The notes beneath the pieces were generated by a model. It did not search any database, was not told the origin of the DNA, and was given only the letters and a program-made list of their open reading frames with translations. From Streptomyces sp. CA-210063 (GTDB lineage Bacteria > Actinomycetota > Actinomycetes > Streptomycetales > Streptomycetaceae), in contig NZ_CP102512.1 in NCBI RefSeq assembly GCF_024612015.1, positions 1,240,001 to 1,304,000 of the forward strand: a stretch of 64,000 nucleotides of DNA, written 5' to 3'. Numbering within the stretch: position 1 is the stretch's first letter; every line of letters begins with the position of its first letter. Made by a program: the position numbers and the translations under genes. Positions 9,240 to 18,015 of the stretch are shown in pieces.

Positions 9240-10814
9240 CTACCTTCCGTGCTCGTCGGTACCGGATGCGGTGGTGGCGCCGACGCCTTCCATGGCGGCG
9301 ACGACGTGTTCGTCCTTCCAGCCGCGGTCGAACTCGGCGACCACCCGGCCGTGGAACATGACGACGACTCGGTCGCATCCCCTGAGGTCGTCGAGTTCGT
9401 CGGAGACGATCAGTGCGGCCTTGCCGCCGTCGGCGATCTGCCGGATCCTGCCGAGCAGGAACTCCTTGGACTTGACGTCCACGCCGTTGGTGGGCCGGAT
9501 GGCCACCAGGACATGCGGGTCGGTGGCGAGGGCGCGCGCGACGACGACTTTCTGCTGGTTGCCGCCCGAGAGAGCGGAGACCGGGGTAGCGGCTCCGGGG
9601 GTCTTGATGTCGAGATCCCGGATCATGCGCTGGGCGAAGGTCCTGGTCCGGGAGGGCAGGACTGTGCCGAACGGGCCGAGCTGGTCGGTGACGGTCAGCG
9701 TGGCGTTCTCCGCCACACTGCGGTTGTTGACCAGTCCCTGTAGATGGCGGTCCTCGGGGACCAGACCGACCCCGGCAGCGAGGGCGGACGGCACACTGCC
9801 GGTCCGCACGGTCCTGCCGGTGACCGAGATTTTGCCGTCCTCGGCCCGGTGGAGTCCGGCGACCGCCTCGCCCACCTGCACGTTGCCGCTGGCCGCCGCT
9901 CCGGCGAGTCCGACCACCTCACCGGAGCGGACCGACAGGGACAGGCTCTGGCAGGCACCGGTCAGCGTGAGGCCGTCGATCGAGACCAGCTCCGCGGAGC
10001 CGGTCCGCGCCGCGGGAGGCGCGCTCACGAGGGCGTTGCTCGCGGAGGCGGACTCGCCCGTCATGGCCTCCACCAGTTCCTGGTGGCCGAGCTCTGCCAC
10101 TGGCGCGGTGAGGATGTGCGCCGCGTCGCGGTAAACCGTGACCGTGCTGCAGAGGTCGTAGACCTCTTGCAGATGGTGGGAAATGAACAGGAAGGCAACG
10201 CCCTGGTCCTGGAGGTCGCGGAGCTTGGCGAAGAGGCGGTTGATGCCGCGGGCGTCGAGCTTGGCGGTCGGCTCGTCGAGGATGATGAAGCGGGCGCCGA
10301 AGGACAGCGCCCGGGCGATCTCGACGAACTGCCGCTGTTCGACGGTGAGGTCTTTCGCCCGCGCGGCGGGGTTGACGGCCACACCGTACTCACCGAGCAG
10401 TTCCTCGGCGCGCACGCGGAGTTGTTTCCAGCGGATGGGCTGCACCGCACCGGCGCTCTGCCGGTTCAGGAAGAGGTTCTCGGCGACGGTCAGGTCACCG
10501 ATGATCGTGGAGCGCTGGTAGACGCAGGCGACGCGGGAGCGCCAGGCGTCGATGTCGCCGACGGCCGGCGCCGCTTCACCCGAGAAGCGCAGGGAACCGG
10601 TGTCGGGCCGCTGGAGGCCGGTGAGGATGGACACGAGCGTCGACTTTCCGGCGCCGTTGCGTCCGACCAGGGCGTGCGACTCGCCCGCGGTGATGCTGAT
10701 CCGTGCGTCGCGCAGGGCGACGGTCGCGCCGAACCGTTTGCTGATGCCGGTCGCCTCGGCCACCGGGGCCGGATGCCCGGGGCCGGTCGCCGGGGCGGTC
10801 GCGGTGTCCGCCAT
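9240..10814 (-). CDS. Sugar ABC transporter ATPase, two nucleotide-binding domains (RbsA type)
   Basis: 524 residues from ATG 10814 (MADTATAPATG); AAGGA lies ~11 nt upstream. The first nucleotide-binding domain has Walker A GRNGAGKST and Walker B FIILDEPTA, with LTVEQRQFVEIARAL as signature. The second domain has a degenerate P-loop (GAAASGNVQVG) and signature SALSGGNQQKVVVARAL; its Walker B region reads LVAIRPTNGVD. One active and one degenerate site is usual in this class. It powers import with the permease at 8194-9237. Confidence 0.92.
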   Translation of the reverse strand: MADTATAPATGPGHPAPVAEATGISKRFGATVALRDARISITAGESHALVGRNGAGKSTLVSILTGLQRPDTGSLRFSGEAAPAVGDIDAWRSRVACVYQRSTIIGDLTVAENLFLNRQSAGAVQPIRWKQLRVRAEELLGEYGVAVNPAARAKDLTVEQRQFVEIARALSFGARFIILDEPTAKLDARGINRLFAKLRDLQDQGVAFLFISHHLQEVYDLCSTVTVYRDAAHILTAPVAELGHQELVEAMTGESASASNALVSAPPAARTGSAELVSIDGLTLTGACQSLSLSVRSGEVVGLAGAAASGNVQVGEAVAGLHRAEDGKISVTGRTVRTGSVPSALAAGVGLVPEDRHLQGLVNNRSVAENATLTVTDQLGPFGTVLPSRTRTFAQRMIRDLDIKTPGAATPVSALSGGNQQKVVVARALATDPHVLVAIRPTNGVDVKSKEFLLGRIRQIADGGKAALIVSDELDDLRGCDRVVVMFHGRVVAEFDRGWKDEHVVAAMEGVGATTASGTDEHGR

Positions 10815-10868
10815 GGTGGATACCGTCCTTCGTGTGCGGAGTGGGGCCGGGCAACGCCGGGTGTGAAG

Positions 10869-10906
10869 CGGTGTGGGGAGAGGGGATCGCCCGTCTCTCC
10901 ACACCG
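10869..10906 (-). terminator. Hairpin between binding-protein and ATPase genes
   Basis: A GC-rich stem with a two-base bulge (CGGTGTGGGGAGAG pairing with CTCTCCACACCG) lies in the 112-bp gap between the binding-protein gene and the ATPase gene. Such hairpins often cause partial termination or protect upstream mRNA, giving more binding protein than ATPase. There is no U-tract. Confidence 0.4.
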
Positions 10907-10926
10907 TGGGTGTGAGCTGCCGGCAG

Positions 10927-11976
10927 TCAGCCGACGTTGTTGCCCCACAGGGACTTGTCGTCCACGTTGTCCTTGGTGACCAGCGGGGCGGGCAGCTGGT
11001 CCTCCAGACCGCCCGGGATCTTGACGATCGTGGAGTCGTGGTCGGTCGCACCCGGCTTGAAGGTCTTGCCGTCGATCGCGGCCTGGGCGTAGTAGAGGGC
11101 GTACTTGGCGTACAGGTCTGCAGGCTGGGAGATTGTGGCGTCGATCTGGCCCTTGCGGATGGCGTCGAACTCCTGCGGGATGCCGTCGTTGGAGATGATC
11201 GTGATGTGGCCCTCCTCCCCCGCCGGCTTGAGCAGCTTCTTCTGTTCCAGCAGCGCCAGGGTGGGCTGCAGGAAGACACCGCCGGCCTGCATGTAGATGC
11301 CGTTCAGGTCCGGGTGCTGGGCCAGGAGCGACTGCAGCTTGGCGGAGGCCACGTCGCCCTTCCAGTCGGTGGGCAGCTCGAAGACCTTGATCTTCGGGAA
11401 CTTCGTCTTCATGCACTGCGCGAACGCCTCGGACCGGTCGCGTCCGTTGATGGAGTCCAGGGCCCCCTGAAACTCGGCGACCTTGCCCTCGCCGCCCAGC
11501 TGCTTGCCGAGGTACTCGCACGCCTTGGTGCCGTACGCCCGGTTGTCGGCGCGGACCACCATGTAGACGTCGCCCGAGTCGGGTCTCGTGTCGACACTGA
11601 CCACCGGGATCTTCTTGGCCGACAGGGTGCCGAGGGTGGAGGCGATGGCGCCGGTGTCCTGGGGGGCCATGACGACGGCCTTGGCCCCGGTGTTCTGGAA
11701 CACCTGGACGTTGGCCACCAGCTTGGTGACGTCGTTCTGCGAGTTGCTCCGGGGCAGGGCGTTGACGCCGTCGGACTTGATGTCCTTCTCGATGTACTGC
11801 GCGTAGGAGTTCCAGAAGTCGGAGTCGGAACGCGGCAGGTCGATACCGATGGCCGGCTTGTCGCTGCCAGCGCCGACCGAGTCGGAACCTTCGCGGTTGC
11901 ATGCGGTGGCGAGCGACATCGCCGCGAGGACGGCGGTGACGGCTGCGGCGGTGGAACGGGTGCAAGCGAGCTTCAT
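10927..11976 (-). CDS. Sugar ABC transporter substrate-binding lipoprotein
   Basis: 349 residues. The N-terminus has a lipoprotein signal: charged start MKLACTRST, hydrophobic core, lipobox LATAC with Cys26 as anchor. The mature part is a periplasmic-binding-protein type I fold (FQNTGAKAVVMAPQDTGAIA, IPVVSVDT, NDGIPQEFDAIRKGQIDATI), as in ribose/sugar binding proteins. It is the first gene of the minus-strand transporter group and faces the fucose operon across an 860-bp region with three candidate operators. The ligand is inferred to be fucose or a related deoxyhexose. Confidence 0.9.
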   Translation of the reverse strand: MKLACTRSTAAAVTAVLAAMSLATACNREGSDSVGAGSDKPAIGIDLPRSDSDFWNSYAQYIEKDIKSDGVNALPRSNSQNDVTKLVANVQVFQNTGAKAVVMAPQDTGAIASTLGTLSAKKIPVVSVDTRPDSGDVYMVVRADNRAYGTKACEYLGKQLGGEGKVAEFQGALDSINGRDRSEAFAQCMKTKFPKIKVFELPTDWKGDVASAKLQSLLAQHPDLNGIYMQAGGVFLQPTLALLEQKKLLKPAGEEGHITIISNDGIPQEFDAIRKGQIDATISQPADLYAKYALYYAQAAIDGKTFKPGATDHDSTIVKIPGGLEDQLPAPLVTKDNVDDKSLWGNNVG

Positions 11977-12210
11977 GACCGGGTTCTCTCTTCAGGCAGG
12001 GCGGGGAGCCGCCGGGCGACGGTGGAAGGTGGCGTACTCGCCTGCGGGGGGGGGAGGGCGAGGCCGCTGGCCGGGCACGCTGCTAATCCGGCACAAGGCA
12101 CGTGCAGATCACGTCAGAAGGGAGCGTGAGTGAGGGCAGCCCGAGGGACGGGGGGGAGGCCTAACGGCCGCACTGTGCGAGTCGAATGCATGTACCGGAA
12201 GGTGCAGGCC

Positions 12211-12225
12211 ATTCCTCCGATGTAT
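12211..12225. promoter_or_regulatory. Candidate fucose-regulon operator, site 2
   Basis: ATTCCTCCGATGTAT, a good right half-site of the ATACATCSGATGTAT consensus with two left-half differences. It lies ~235 bp upstream of the transporter binding-protein start. Confidence 0.5.
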
Positions 12226-12654
12226 CTCGGACGACCAGGACGTTACGACGGCGTTGCCAGCGTTGACAAGAGTGCGCGGTCGTAGATTTGGGCTACACCG
12301 GTTCATGGGACGCCACTGGTCCGCCCTGGCACCCTGAGGCACCCCTCGCCACCACTTTTCACCTGGATTTATACCCATCCTCGGGGGCTCGGGGCGCAGA
12401 ACGGCAACAGCTCACAATTCGGCAACGAAGCCACTTGGGACGCCGCGCGGTGGCTCGGCAGGACGCGTGCGACGCGGCGCCTGACCCGCCGAGACCAGGA
12501 GATTCGCCAGGCACACCCCGCTCTCAACAGGGAAGACGACCGCATGACCACTCGATGGATTCATCGGAGGAAGGAGTCGCAGTCAGTCCTCTTTTGAGGG
12601 CACAGCAGCACATATCGACCATGCAGGTGAAACGGAACCGCCAACGACGACCAG

Positions 12655-12669
12655 ATACATCCGATGTCT
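12655..12669. promoter_or_regulatory. Candidate fucose-regulon operator, site 3 (best match)
   Basis: ATACATCCGATGTCT contains the perfect inverted repeat ACATC-C-GATGT. It is ~170 bp upstream of the first gene of the fucose operon. Confidence 0.65.
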
Positions 12670-12713
12670 CCATTGCCAGCTGGTCTTCCTGTGCTTACAG
12701 TCACCGTGCGGCC

Positions 12714-12728
12714 ATACCTCCGATGACT
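12714..12728. promoter_or_regulatory. Candidate fucose-regulon operator, site 4
   Basis: ATACCTCCGATGACT lies 45 bp (centre to centre ~59 bp) downstream of site 3 and ~110 bp upstream of the operon. Paired sites suggest cooperative or looped repression. Confidence 0.55.
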
Positions 12729-12840
12729 GCAAGGGCGTCGAAGCCCAATGCAAATCCGGCCCGGTGCGCTGATGGCGGCGCGGCTGGCATGGCCGATCAC
12801 CCCTCACGAACCACACCACCCATGGCAAGGGAGTTACCCA

Positions 12841-13692
12841 GTGAAACTGCTACGAGTCGGCGCGCCCGGCGAGGAACGGCCCGCTGTCCGCACCGACGAC
12901 GGCAGGCTGCTGGATCTGTCCTCTGTGGCCAGCGACATCAACGGCGCTTTCCTCGCCGGGGACGGTGTCGACCGGGCCCGTGCGGCGGTCACGGAGGGCA
13001 TGCTGCCCGAACTGGACGTGGACGGCCTGCGGATCGGAGCACCCGTCACCCGTCCCGGCAAGGTCGTCTGCGTCGGCCTGAACTACCGCGACCACGCCGC
13101 CGAGACCGGCGCGCCGATCCCGCCGCGGCCGGTGGTGTTCATGAAGGACCCGGGCACGGTCGTGGGCCCCTACGACGAGGTGCTGGTTCCCCGTGGCTCT
13201 GTGAAGACGGACTGGGAGGTCGAGCTGGCGGTCGTCATCGGCCGCCGGGCGCGCTACCTCGACGGGCCGGCCGCCGCGCGGGCCGTGATCGCCGGCTACG
13301 CGGTCAGCCACGACGTCTCGGAGCGCGAGTTCCAGCTGGAGTACTCACCGCAGTGGGATCTGGGCAAGTCCTGCGAGACCTTCAATCCCCTCGGTCCCTG
13401 GCTGGTCACCGCCGACGAAGTCGGCGATCCGCAGGATCTGGGACTGCACCTGAGCGTCAACGGCGTAAAGCGCCAGGACGGCCACACCAGCGACATGATC
13501 TTCCCGGTCGACCACATCGTGTCGTACCTGAGCCGATACATGGTCCTGGAGCCGGGCGACGTGATCAACACCGGTACGCCCGCGGGCGTGGCCCTCGGCC
13601 TGCCCGGCACCCCGTATCTGCACCCCGGCGACACCGTCGAACTGTCCGTCGACGGGCTCGGCGGCCAGCGTCAGACCTTCGGCCAAGCGTGA
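12841..13692 (+). CDS. FAH-family hydrolase, probable 2,4-diketo-3-deoxy-L-fuconate hydrolase
   Basis: 283 residues from GTG 12841, with GGGAG 7 nt upstream. The fumarylacetoacetase fold is clear: [40 protein letters not shown], metal ligands in [11 protein letters not shown] (E-x-E) and [12 protein letters not shown] (Asp), and the C-terminal [15 protein letters not shown]. In the non-phosphorylative deoxyhexose pathway this enzyme cleaves the diketo acid to pyruvate and L-lactate. Context supports that role: the dehydratase and dehydrogenase that make its substrate follow, and LutABC, which consumes L-lactate, ends the operon. An acylpyruvase of other specificity is the alternative. Confidence 0.85.
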   Translation: MKLLRVGAPGEERPAVRTDDGRLLDLSSVASDINGAFLAGDGVDRARAAVTEGMLPELDVDGLRIGAPVTRPGKVVCVGLNYRDHAAETGAPIPPRPVVFMKDPGTVVGPYDEVLVPRGSVKTDWEVELAVVIGRRARYLDGPAAARAVIAGYAVSHDVSEREFQLEYSPQWDLGKSCETFNPLGPWLVTADEVGDPQDLGLHLSVNGVKRQDGHTSDMIFPVDHIVSYLSRYMVLEPGDVINTGTPAGVALGLPGTPYLHPGDTVELSVDGLGGQRQTFGQA

Positions 13693-13703
13693 AAGGCACT
13701 TCC

Positions 13704-15059
13704 TTGACTGCAACCCCCGCCCGGATCACCGCGGTCGACACCTACGACGTCCGCTTCCCGACCTCACGGGAACTGGACGGCTCGGACGCGATGAACCCGG
13801 ACCCCGACTACTCCGCCGCCTACGTGGTGCTGCGCACCGACGCCGGCGACGGGCTCGAAGGCCACGGCTTCACCTTCACCATCGGACGCGGCAACGACGT
13901 CCAGGTCGCCGCGATCAACGCATTGCGGCCCCATGTGATGGGCCGCTCCGTTCAGGAACTGTGCGCCGATCCGGGCTCGCTCAGCGCCGACCTCATCGGC
14001 GACAGCCAACTGCGCTGGCTCGGCCCCGAGAAGGGCGTGATGCACATGGCGATCGGCGCCGTGGTGAACGCCGTGTGGGACCTGGCCGCCAAGCGGGAGG
14101 GCAAGCCGCTGTGGCAGCTTCTCGCCCACGCCGAACCCGAGTGGCTGGTCTCCCAGGTCGACTTCCGCTACATCGCCGACGCCCTCACCCCCGAGGAGGC
14201 CCTCACCCTCCTGCGCGAGGGCCGGACCGGCCTCGCCGAGCGCGAGGCGACCCTGCGGAAGCGCGGCTACCCCGGCTACACCACCTCCCCGGGCTGGCTC
14301 GGCTACTCCGACGACAAGCTCACCCGGCTGGCCAAGCAGGCCGTCGCCGACGGCTTCACCCAGATCAAGCTCAAGGTCGGCGCCGACCTGGCCGACGACA
14401 TCCGCCGACTGAGCACGGCCCGGGCCGCTGTCGGCGACGGGATCCGCATCGCCATCGACGCCAACCAGCGGTGGAACGTGGACGAGGCGATCGACTGGAC
14501 GAACGCACTCGCCGAGTTCGACCCGTACTGGATCGAGGAGCCCACCAGCCCCGACGACGTCCTCGGGCACGCCTCCGTACGCCGGGCGGTGGCGCCGGTG
14601 AAGGTCGCCACGGGTGAGCACGTGCAGAACCGTGTCGTCTTCAAACAGTTCCTCCAGGCCGGCGCCATCGACATCCTCCAGATCGACGCCGCTCGGGTCG
14701 GCGGGGTCAACGAGAACCTGGCCATCCTGCTGCTCGCCGCGAAGTTCGGGGTGCCGGTGTGCCCCCACGCCGGCGGAGTGGGGCTGTGTGAGCTGGTGCA
14801 GCACCTGTCGATGTTCGACTACCTGGCGCTGTCCGGCACCACCGAGAACCGGGTCATCGAGTACGTCGACCACCTCCACCAGCACTTCACCACCCCCGTG
14901 GTGATCCACGACGGCCACTACATCGCCCCGCTCGCGCCCGGCTTCTCCGCGTCCATGCGGGCGGAGGCCATCGCCGAGTACCGCTACCCGGACGGAACAT
15001 TCTGGGTCGCCGACCGCGCCGGACTCTCCAGATTCTCCGGACAGGGGGATGTGGCATGA
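13704..15059 (+). CDS. L-fuconate dehydratase (enolase superfamily)
   Basis: 451 residues from TTG 13704 (AAAGG 7 nt upstream), giving [20 protein letters not shown]; the in-frame GTG 13689, overlapping the preceding stop, is an alternative. It is a mandelate-racemase-group enolase: the catalytic KxK (QIKLKVG), the metal ligands in [19 protein letters not shown] and VATGEHVQN, and the catalytic His in [15 protein letters not shown] are all present. Length and the N-terminal motif match L-fuconate dehydratases, which convert L-fuconate to 2-keto-3-deoxy-L-fuconate. Its stop overlaps the next start (ATGA). Confidence 0.92.
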   Translation: MTATPARITAVDTYDVRFPTSRELDGSDAMNPDPDYSAAYVVLRTDAGDGLEGHGFTFTIGRGNDVQVAAINALRPHVMGRSVQELCADPGSLSADLIGDSQLRWLGPEKGVMHMAIGAVVNAVWDLAAKREGKPLWQLLAHAEPEWLVSQVDFRYIADALTPEEALTLLREGRTGLAEREATLRKRGYPGYTTSPGWLGYSDDKLTRLAKQAVADGFTQIKLKVGADLADDIRRLSTARAAVGDGIRIAIDANQRWNVDEAIDWTNALAEFDPYWIEEPTSPDDVLGHASVRRAVAPVKVATGEHVQNRVVFKQFLQAGAIDILQIDAARVGGVNENLAILLLAAKFGVPVCPHAGGVGLCELVQHLSMFDYLALSGTTENRVIEYVDHLHQHFTTPVVIHDGHYIAPLAPGFSASMRAEAIAEYRYPDGTFWVADRAGLSRFSGQGDVA

Positions 15060-15814
15060 CCGATCTGTCAGGACTCAGGGCCGTGGTTACCGGAGGTGCG
15101 TCCGGCATCGGGCTGGCCACCACGCTGATGCTGGTCGAGCGGGGAGCGACGGTGGCCGTGCTCGACCTCGACCCCTCCGGGGTGCCGCGTCCGCTGCTCG
15201 CCCTCAAGACCGATGTCAGCGACGACGCCTCGGTAAGCGCCGCCGTGGAGGCCGCCGCCACCGGGCTCGGCGGTATGGACATCCTGGTCAACAACGCCGG
15301 GATCGGCGCCCAGGGCACTGTGGAGGACAACCCCGACGAGCAATGGCACCGCGTCCTGGACGTCAACGTCATGGGTGTCGTGCGCACCACCCGGGCTGCC
15401 CTGCCTCACCTGCGGCGGTCCGCGCACGCGTCGGTCGTCACGACGTGCTCCATAGCGGCCACCGCGGGACTGCCGCAGCGCGCCCTGTACTCCGCCAGCA
15501 AGGGCGCCGTGCTGTCGTTGACCCTGGCCATGGCCACCGACCACGTCCGCGAGGGCATCCGCGTCAACTGCGTCAACCCCGGCACTGCCGACACCCCTTG
15601 GGTGACACGGCTACTCGACGCCGCAGACGACCCCGAAGCAGAGCGCGCCGCACTCAACTCCCGCCAGCCCATGGGCCGTCTCGTCACCGCGGACGAGGTG
15701 GCCGCCGCCATCGTCTACCTCGCGAGCCCAGCCTCGGCCTCCGTCACCGGCACCGCACTCGCGGTGGACGGCGGCATGCAGGGGCTGCGGTTGCGCCCGG
15801 CGGCCCGGTCGTGA
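15056..15814 (+). CDS. SDR dehydrogenase, probable 2-keto-3-deoxy-L-fuconate dehydrogenase
   Basis: 252 residues. Classical short-chain dehydrogenase: cofactor motif [12 protein letters not shown], catalytic YSASK and the C-terminal [12 protein letters not shown]. Asp after the second strand (VLDLDPS) suggests NAD rather than NADP. In this operon it most likely oxidises 2-keto-3-deoxy-L-fuconate to the 2,4-diketo acid, the substrate of the FAH hydrolase. An L-fucose dehydrogenase role is possible, but the aldo/keto reductase fits that better. It overlaps both neighbours by 4 nt. Confidence 0.85.
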   Translation: MTDLSGLRAVVTGGASGIGLATTLMLVERGATVAVLDLDPSGVPRPLLALKTDVSDDASVSAAVEAAATGLGGMDILVNNAGIGAQGTVEDNPDEQWHRVLDVNVMGVVRTTRAALPHLRRSAHASVVTTCSIAATAGLPQRALYSASKGAVLSLTLAMATDHVREGIRVNCVNPGTADTPWVTRLLDAADDPEAERAALNSRQPMGRLVTADEVAAAIVYLASPASASVTGTALAVDGGMQGLRLRPAARS

Positions 15815-16821
15815 GGACCACGACGCTCGGCGGCAGCACGGTGGAGGTCACGCAACTGGCGCTGGGCTGCGCGGCCATGGGCAACCTCTACCACCCGGTA
15901 ACCGACGAGGTCGCCCTCGCCACCGTGGAGGCGGCCTGGGACGCCGGAATCCGCACCTTCGACACCGCACCCCACTACGGACTCGGCCTGGCGGAGAAGC
16001 GGCTGGGCGCCGCGCTGCGCGGCCGCCCCCGGGACACCTACACCGTCTCCACCAAGGTGGGCAGACTGCTCGCACCGAACCCGGAGAGCGGATTCGGCGA
16101 CGACCTCGCCCACGGCTTCGCCGTGCCGGCCACCCACCGTCGCGTCTGGGACTTCACCGCCGACGGGGTGCTGCGCTCCCTGGAGGCGAGCCTGGAGCGC
16201 CTCGGTCTCGACCGGGTCGACATCGCTCTGCTGCACGACCCCGACAACCACGCCGAGCAAGCTCTGCGCGAGGCGTACCCCGCCCTGGAACGGCTCCGCG
16301 CCGAAGGCGTGATCGGGGCGATCGGCGTAGGGATGAACCAGTCCGCGCTGCCCGCCCGCTTCCTGCGAGAGACCGACATCGACGTGGTGCTGCTGGCCGG
16401 CCGCTACACCCTGCTGGACCACGACGGCCTCGCCGAGGTACTGCCGGAAGCCGCCGCTCGAGGCCAGAGCGTGGTCATCGGCGGCGTCTTCAACTCCGGG
16501 CTGCTCACCAACCCGCGCCCCGGCGCCACGTACGACTACGCCCCGGCGCCCCAGCCGGTGCTCGACCGCGCGCTGCGCCTGTTGGCGGTGACAGAGCGCC
16601 ACGGTGTTCCCCTGCGCGCGGCCGCCCTGCGCTTCCCCTTCGGCCACCCGGCGGTCGCGAGCGTCCTGACCGGCGCCCGTACTCCCGAAGAGGTACGCGA
16701 CACCGTGGAGCAGTTGCGGCGCACGATCCCGGACGCGGTATGGGAGGACCTGCGCGCCGAAGAGCTGCTGGCCAACGGCACCCCCGTCCCCGTAGCCACG
16801 CCCTCGAAGGAACCGTCATGA
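15811..16821 (+). CDS. Aldo/keto reductase, probable L-fucose (D-threo-aldose) 1-dehydrogenase
   Basis: 336 residues from GTG 15811, overlapping the SDR stop by GTGA. AKR features: DTAPHYGLGLAEKRLG (catalytic Asp and Tyr), VSTKVGRLL (Lys), IALLHDPDN (His), and SVLTGARTPEEVRDT near the C-terminus. The sequence resembles the D-threo-aldose 1-dehydrogenase/pyridoxal 4-dehydrogenase group. Inferred role: oxidation of L-fucose to L-fucono-lactone, the first step of the pathway. Confidence 0.85.
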   Translation: MRTTTLGGSTVEVTQLALGCAAMGNLYHPVTDEVALATVEAAWDAGIRTFDTAPHYGLGLAEKRLGAALRGRPRDTYTVSTKVGRLLAPNPESGFGDDLAHGFAVPATHRRVWDFTADGVLRSLEASLERLGLDRVDIALLHDPDNHAEQALREAYPALERLRAEGVIGAIGVGMNQSALPARFLRETDIDVVLLAGRYTLLDHDGLAEVLPEAAARGQSVVIGGVFNSGLLTNPRPGATYDYAPAPQPVLDRALRLLAVTERHGVPLRAAALRFPFGHPAVASVLTGARTPEEVRDTVEQLRRTIPDAVWEDLRAEELLANGTPVPVATPSKEPS

Positions 16822-17114
16822 GGATCGCCCTGCACACCAGGGTTCGTGCCGACGGCGTCGAGGAGTACGAGGCGGCACACCTCGAGGTGCCCCCGGAGCT
16901 GACTGCCGCCCTTCGCGCCGCCGGCGTGAGCGAGTGGACCATGTGGCGGTGGGGGCCCCGCGCGAGCGGAGCCGAGAGTGGGGGAGGCACCGACCTGTTT
17001 CACGTCCTTGAGGTCGACGGCTACCCAGCGATGATCGCCGAACTCGAGAGGCTACCGGTCAACATCGCCTGGCAAGCGCGGATGGGCGAGCTGTTGGACG
17101 TCGTGCACGACTAG
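16818..17114 (+). CDS. L-rhamnose/L-fucose mutarotase family protein (RhaM/FucU-like, DUF718)
   Basis: 98 residues, with ATGA overlap to the preceding gene. The fold markers are RIALHTRVRADGVEEYEAAH, a central SEWTMWRWG and LFHVLEVDGYPAM. Such small enzymes interconvert the anomers of 6-deoxyhexoses, speeding entry of the right anomer to the dehydrogenase. The stop is immediately followed by the relic of a lactonase gene. Confidence 0.85.
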   Translation: MRIALHTRVRADGVEEYEAAHLEVPPELTAALRAAGVSEWTMWRWGPRASGAESGGGTDLFHVLEVDGYPAMIAELERLPVNIAWQARMGELLDVVHD

Positions 17115-17282
17115 TCTGCCGGCTCGCCGCCGACTACGCCGAAGTGGTGACTATCGCCCGCAAGTTGACGGCCCGGCTCGACGCCGCAGAACGCCACCAG
17201 GTCTTCACCGGCACCGCCGGGCGGACCTACGGCCTGACCATGACCGGATCCCCGGGCCCGCACCAGGAAGCCCCATGCGCAT
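17114..17282 (+). pseudogene. C-terminal relic of amidohydrolase-family L-fuconolactonase
   Basis: An open frame of ~55 codons starts abruptly at the mutarotase stop and reads VCRLAADYAEVVTIARKLTA, continuing to HQVFTGTAGRTYGLTM, then stops overlapping the lutA start by 8 nt. This matches the conserved end of amidohydrolase-2 lactonases (normally preceded by GSDWP, followed by a TAxxxYGL end). The N-terminal ~80% is missing, apparently by a deletion that joined it to the mutarotase gene. The complete gene would supply the lactone hydrolysis step missing from this operon. It has no start and is unlikely to be functional. Confidence 0.7.
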
Positions 17283-18015
17283 AGCTCTCTTCATCACCTG
17301 TTTCAACGACACCATGTTCCCGAGCACCGGCCGGGCGGTGACCGCACTGCTGGAACGCCTCGGCCACACCGTCGAGTTCCCGCAGGACCAGACCTGCTGC
17401 GGCCAGATGCACTTCAACACCGGCTACCGCCCCGAGACCCTGCCCATGGTGCGCCGCTTCGCCGACGTCTTCGCCGGCTACGACGCCGTCGTCGCTCCCT
17501 CCGGCTCCTGCGCGGGCATGGTGCGCGACCACCACCGTGCCGTGGCCGCCCGGTACGGGGACGTCGGCCTCACCGAGGCGGTCGAGCGGGTGGTGCCGAC
17601 GGTGTACGAGCTGTCGGAACTCCTCGTCGACGTCCTCGGCGTCACCGACGTCGGCGCGTACTTCCCGCACCGGGTCACCTACCACCCGACCTGCCACTCA
17701 CTGCGCATGCTGCGCGTCGGCGACCGCCCGCTCAGGCTGCTGCGCGCGGTGAAGGGCATCGACCTCGTCGAACTGCCCGCCGCCGACTCCTGCTGCGGCT
17801 TCGGCGGCACCTTCGCGCTGAAGAACGCGGACGTCTCCAACGCCATGCTGGTCGACAAGATGCGCCATGTCCTGGACACCGGCGCCGAGTTCCTCTGCGC
17901 CGGCGACAACTCCTGCCTGATGCACATCGGCGGCGGCCTGTCCCGGCTCCGTACCGGCGTCGGGACACTGCACCTGGCCGAGATCCTGGCCTCCACGGAA
18001 GGGGACACGCTGTGA
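17275..18015 (+). CDS. lutA: L-lactate oxidation complex subunit LutA
   Basis: 246 residues. Two CCG cysteine-rich domains typical of LutA/heterodisulfide-reductase-like subunits are visible: QTCCGQMHFNTGY ... CHSLRML and DSCCGFGGTFA. LutA works with the iron-sulfur protein LutB and LutC in oxidising L-lactate to pyruvate in the cytoplasm. It follows the lactonase relic and overlaps lutB by 4 nt (GTGA). Its place at the end of the fucose operon fits consumption of the L-lactate made by the FAH hydrolase. Confidence 0.93.
   Translation: MRIALFITCFNDTMFPSTGRAVTALLERLGHTVEFPQDQTCCGQMHFNTGYRPETLPMVRRFADVFAGYDAVVAPSGSCAGMVRDHHRAVAARYGDVGLTEAVERVVPTVYELSELLVDVLGVTDVGAYFPHRVTYHPTCHSLRMLRVGDRPLRLLRAVKGIDLVELPAADSCCGFGGTFALKNADVSNAMLVDKMRHVLDTGAEFLCAGDNSCLMHIGGGLSRLRTGVGTLHLAEILASTEGDTL

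Larger units (their letters stand above)
11977..12840. other. Long divergent control region between transporter and fucose operon
   Basis: 864 bp without a convincing gene. It contains candidate operators at 12211, 12655 and 12714, plus a weaker match near 12559-12573 (GATTCATCGGAGGAA). The two promoters presumably lie here. Open frames that cross it have no recognisable domains. Confidence 0.65.

Noticed and set aside
13764..14918. Minus-strand open frame opposite fuconate dehydratase
   Set aside because: Shadow of a well-conserved enolase-family gene; Val/Gly-rich with no family features.
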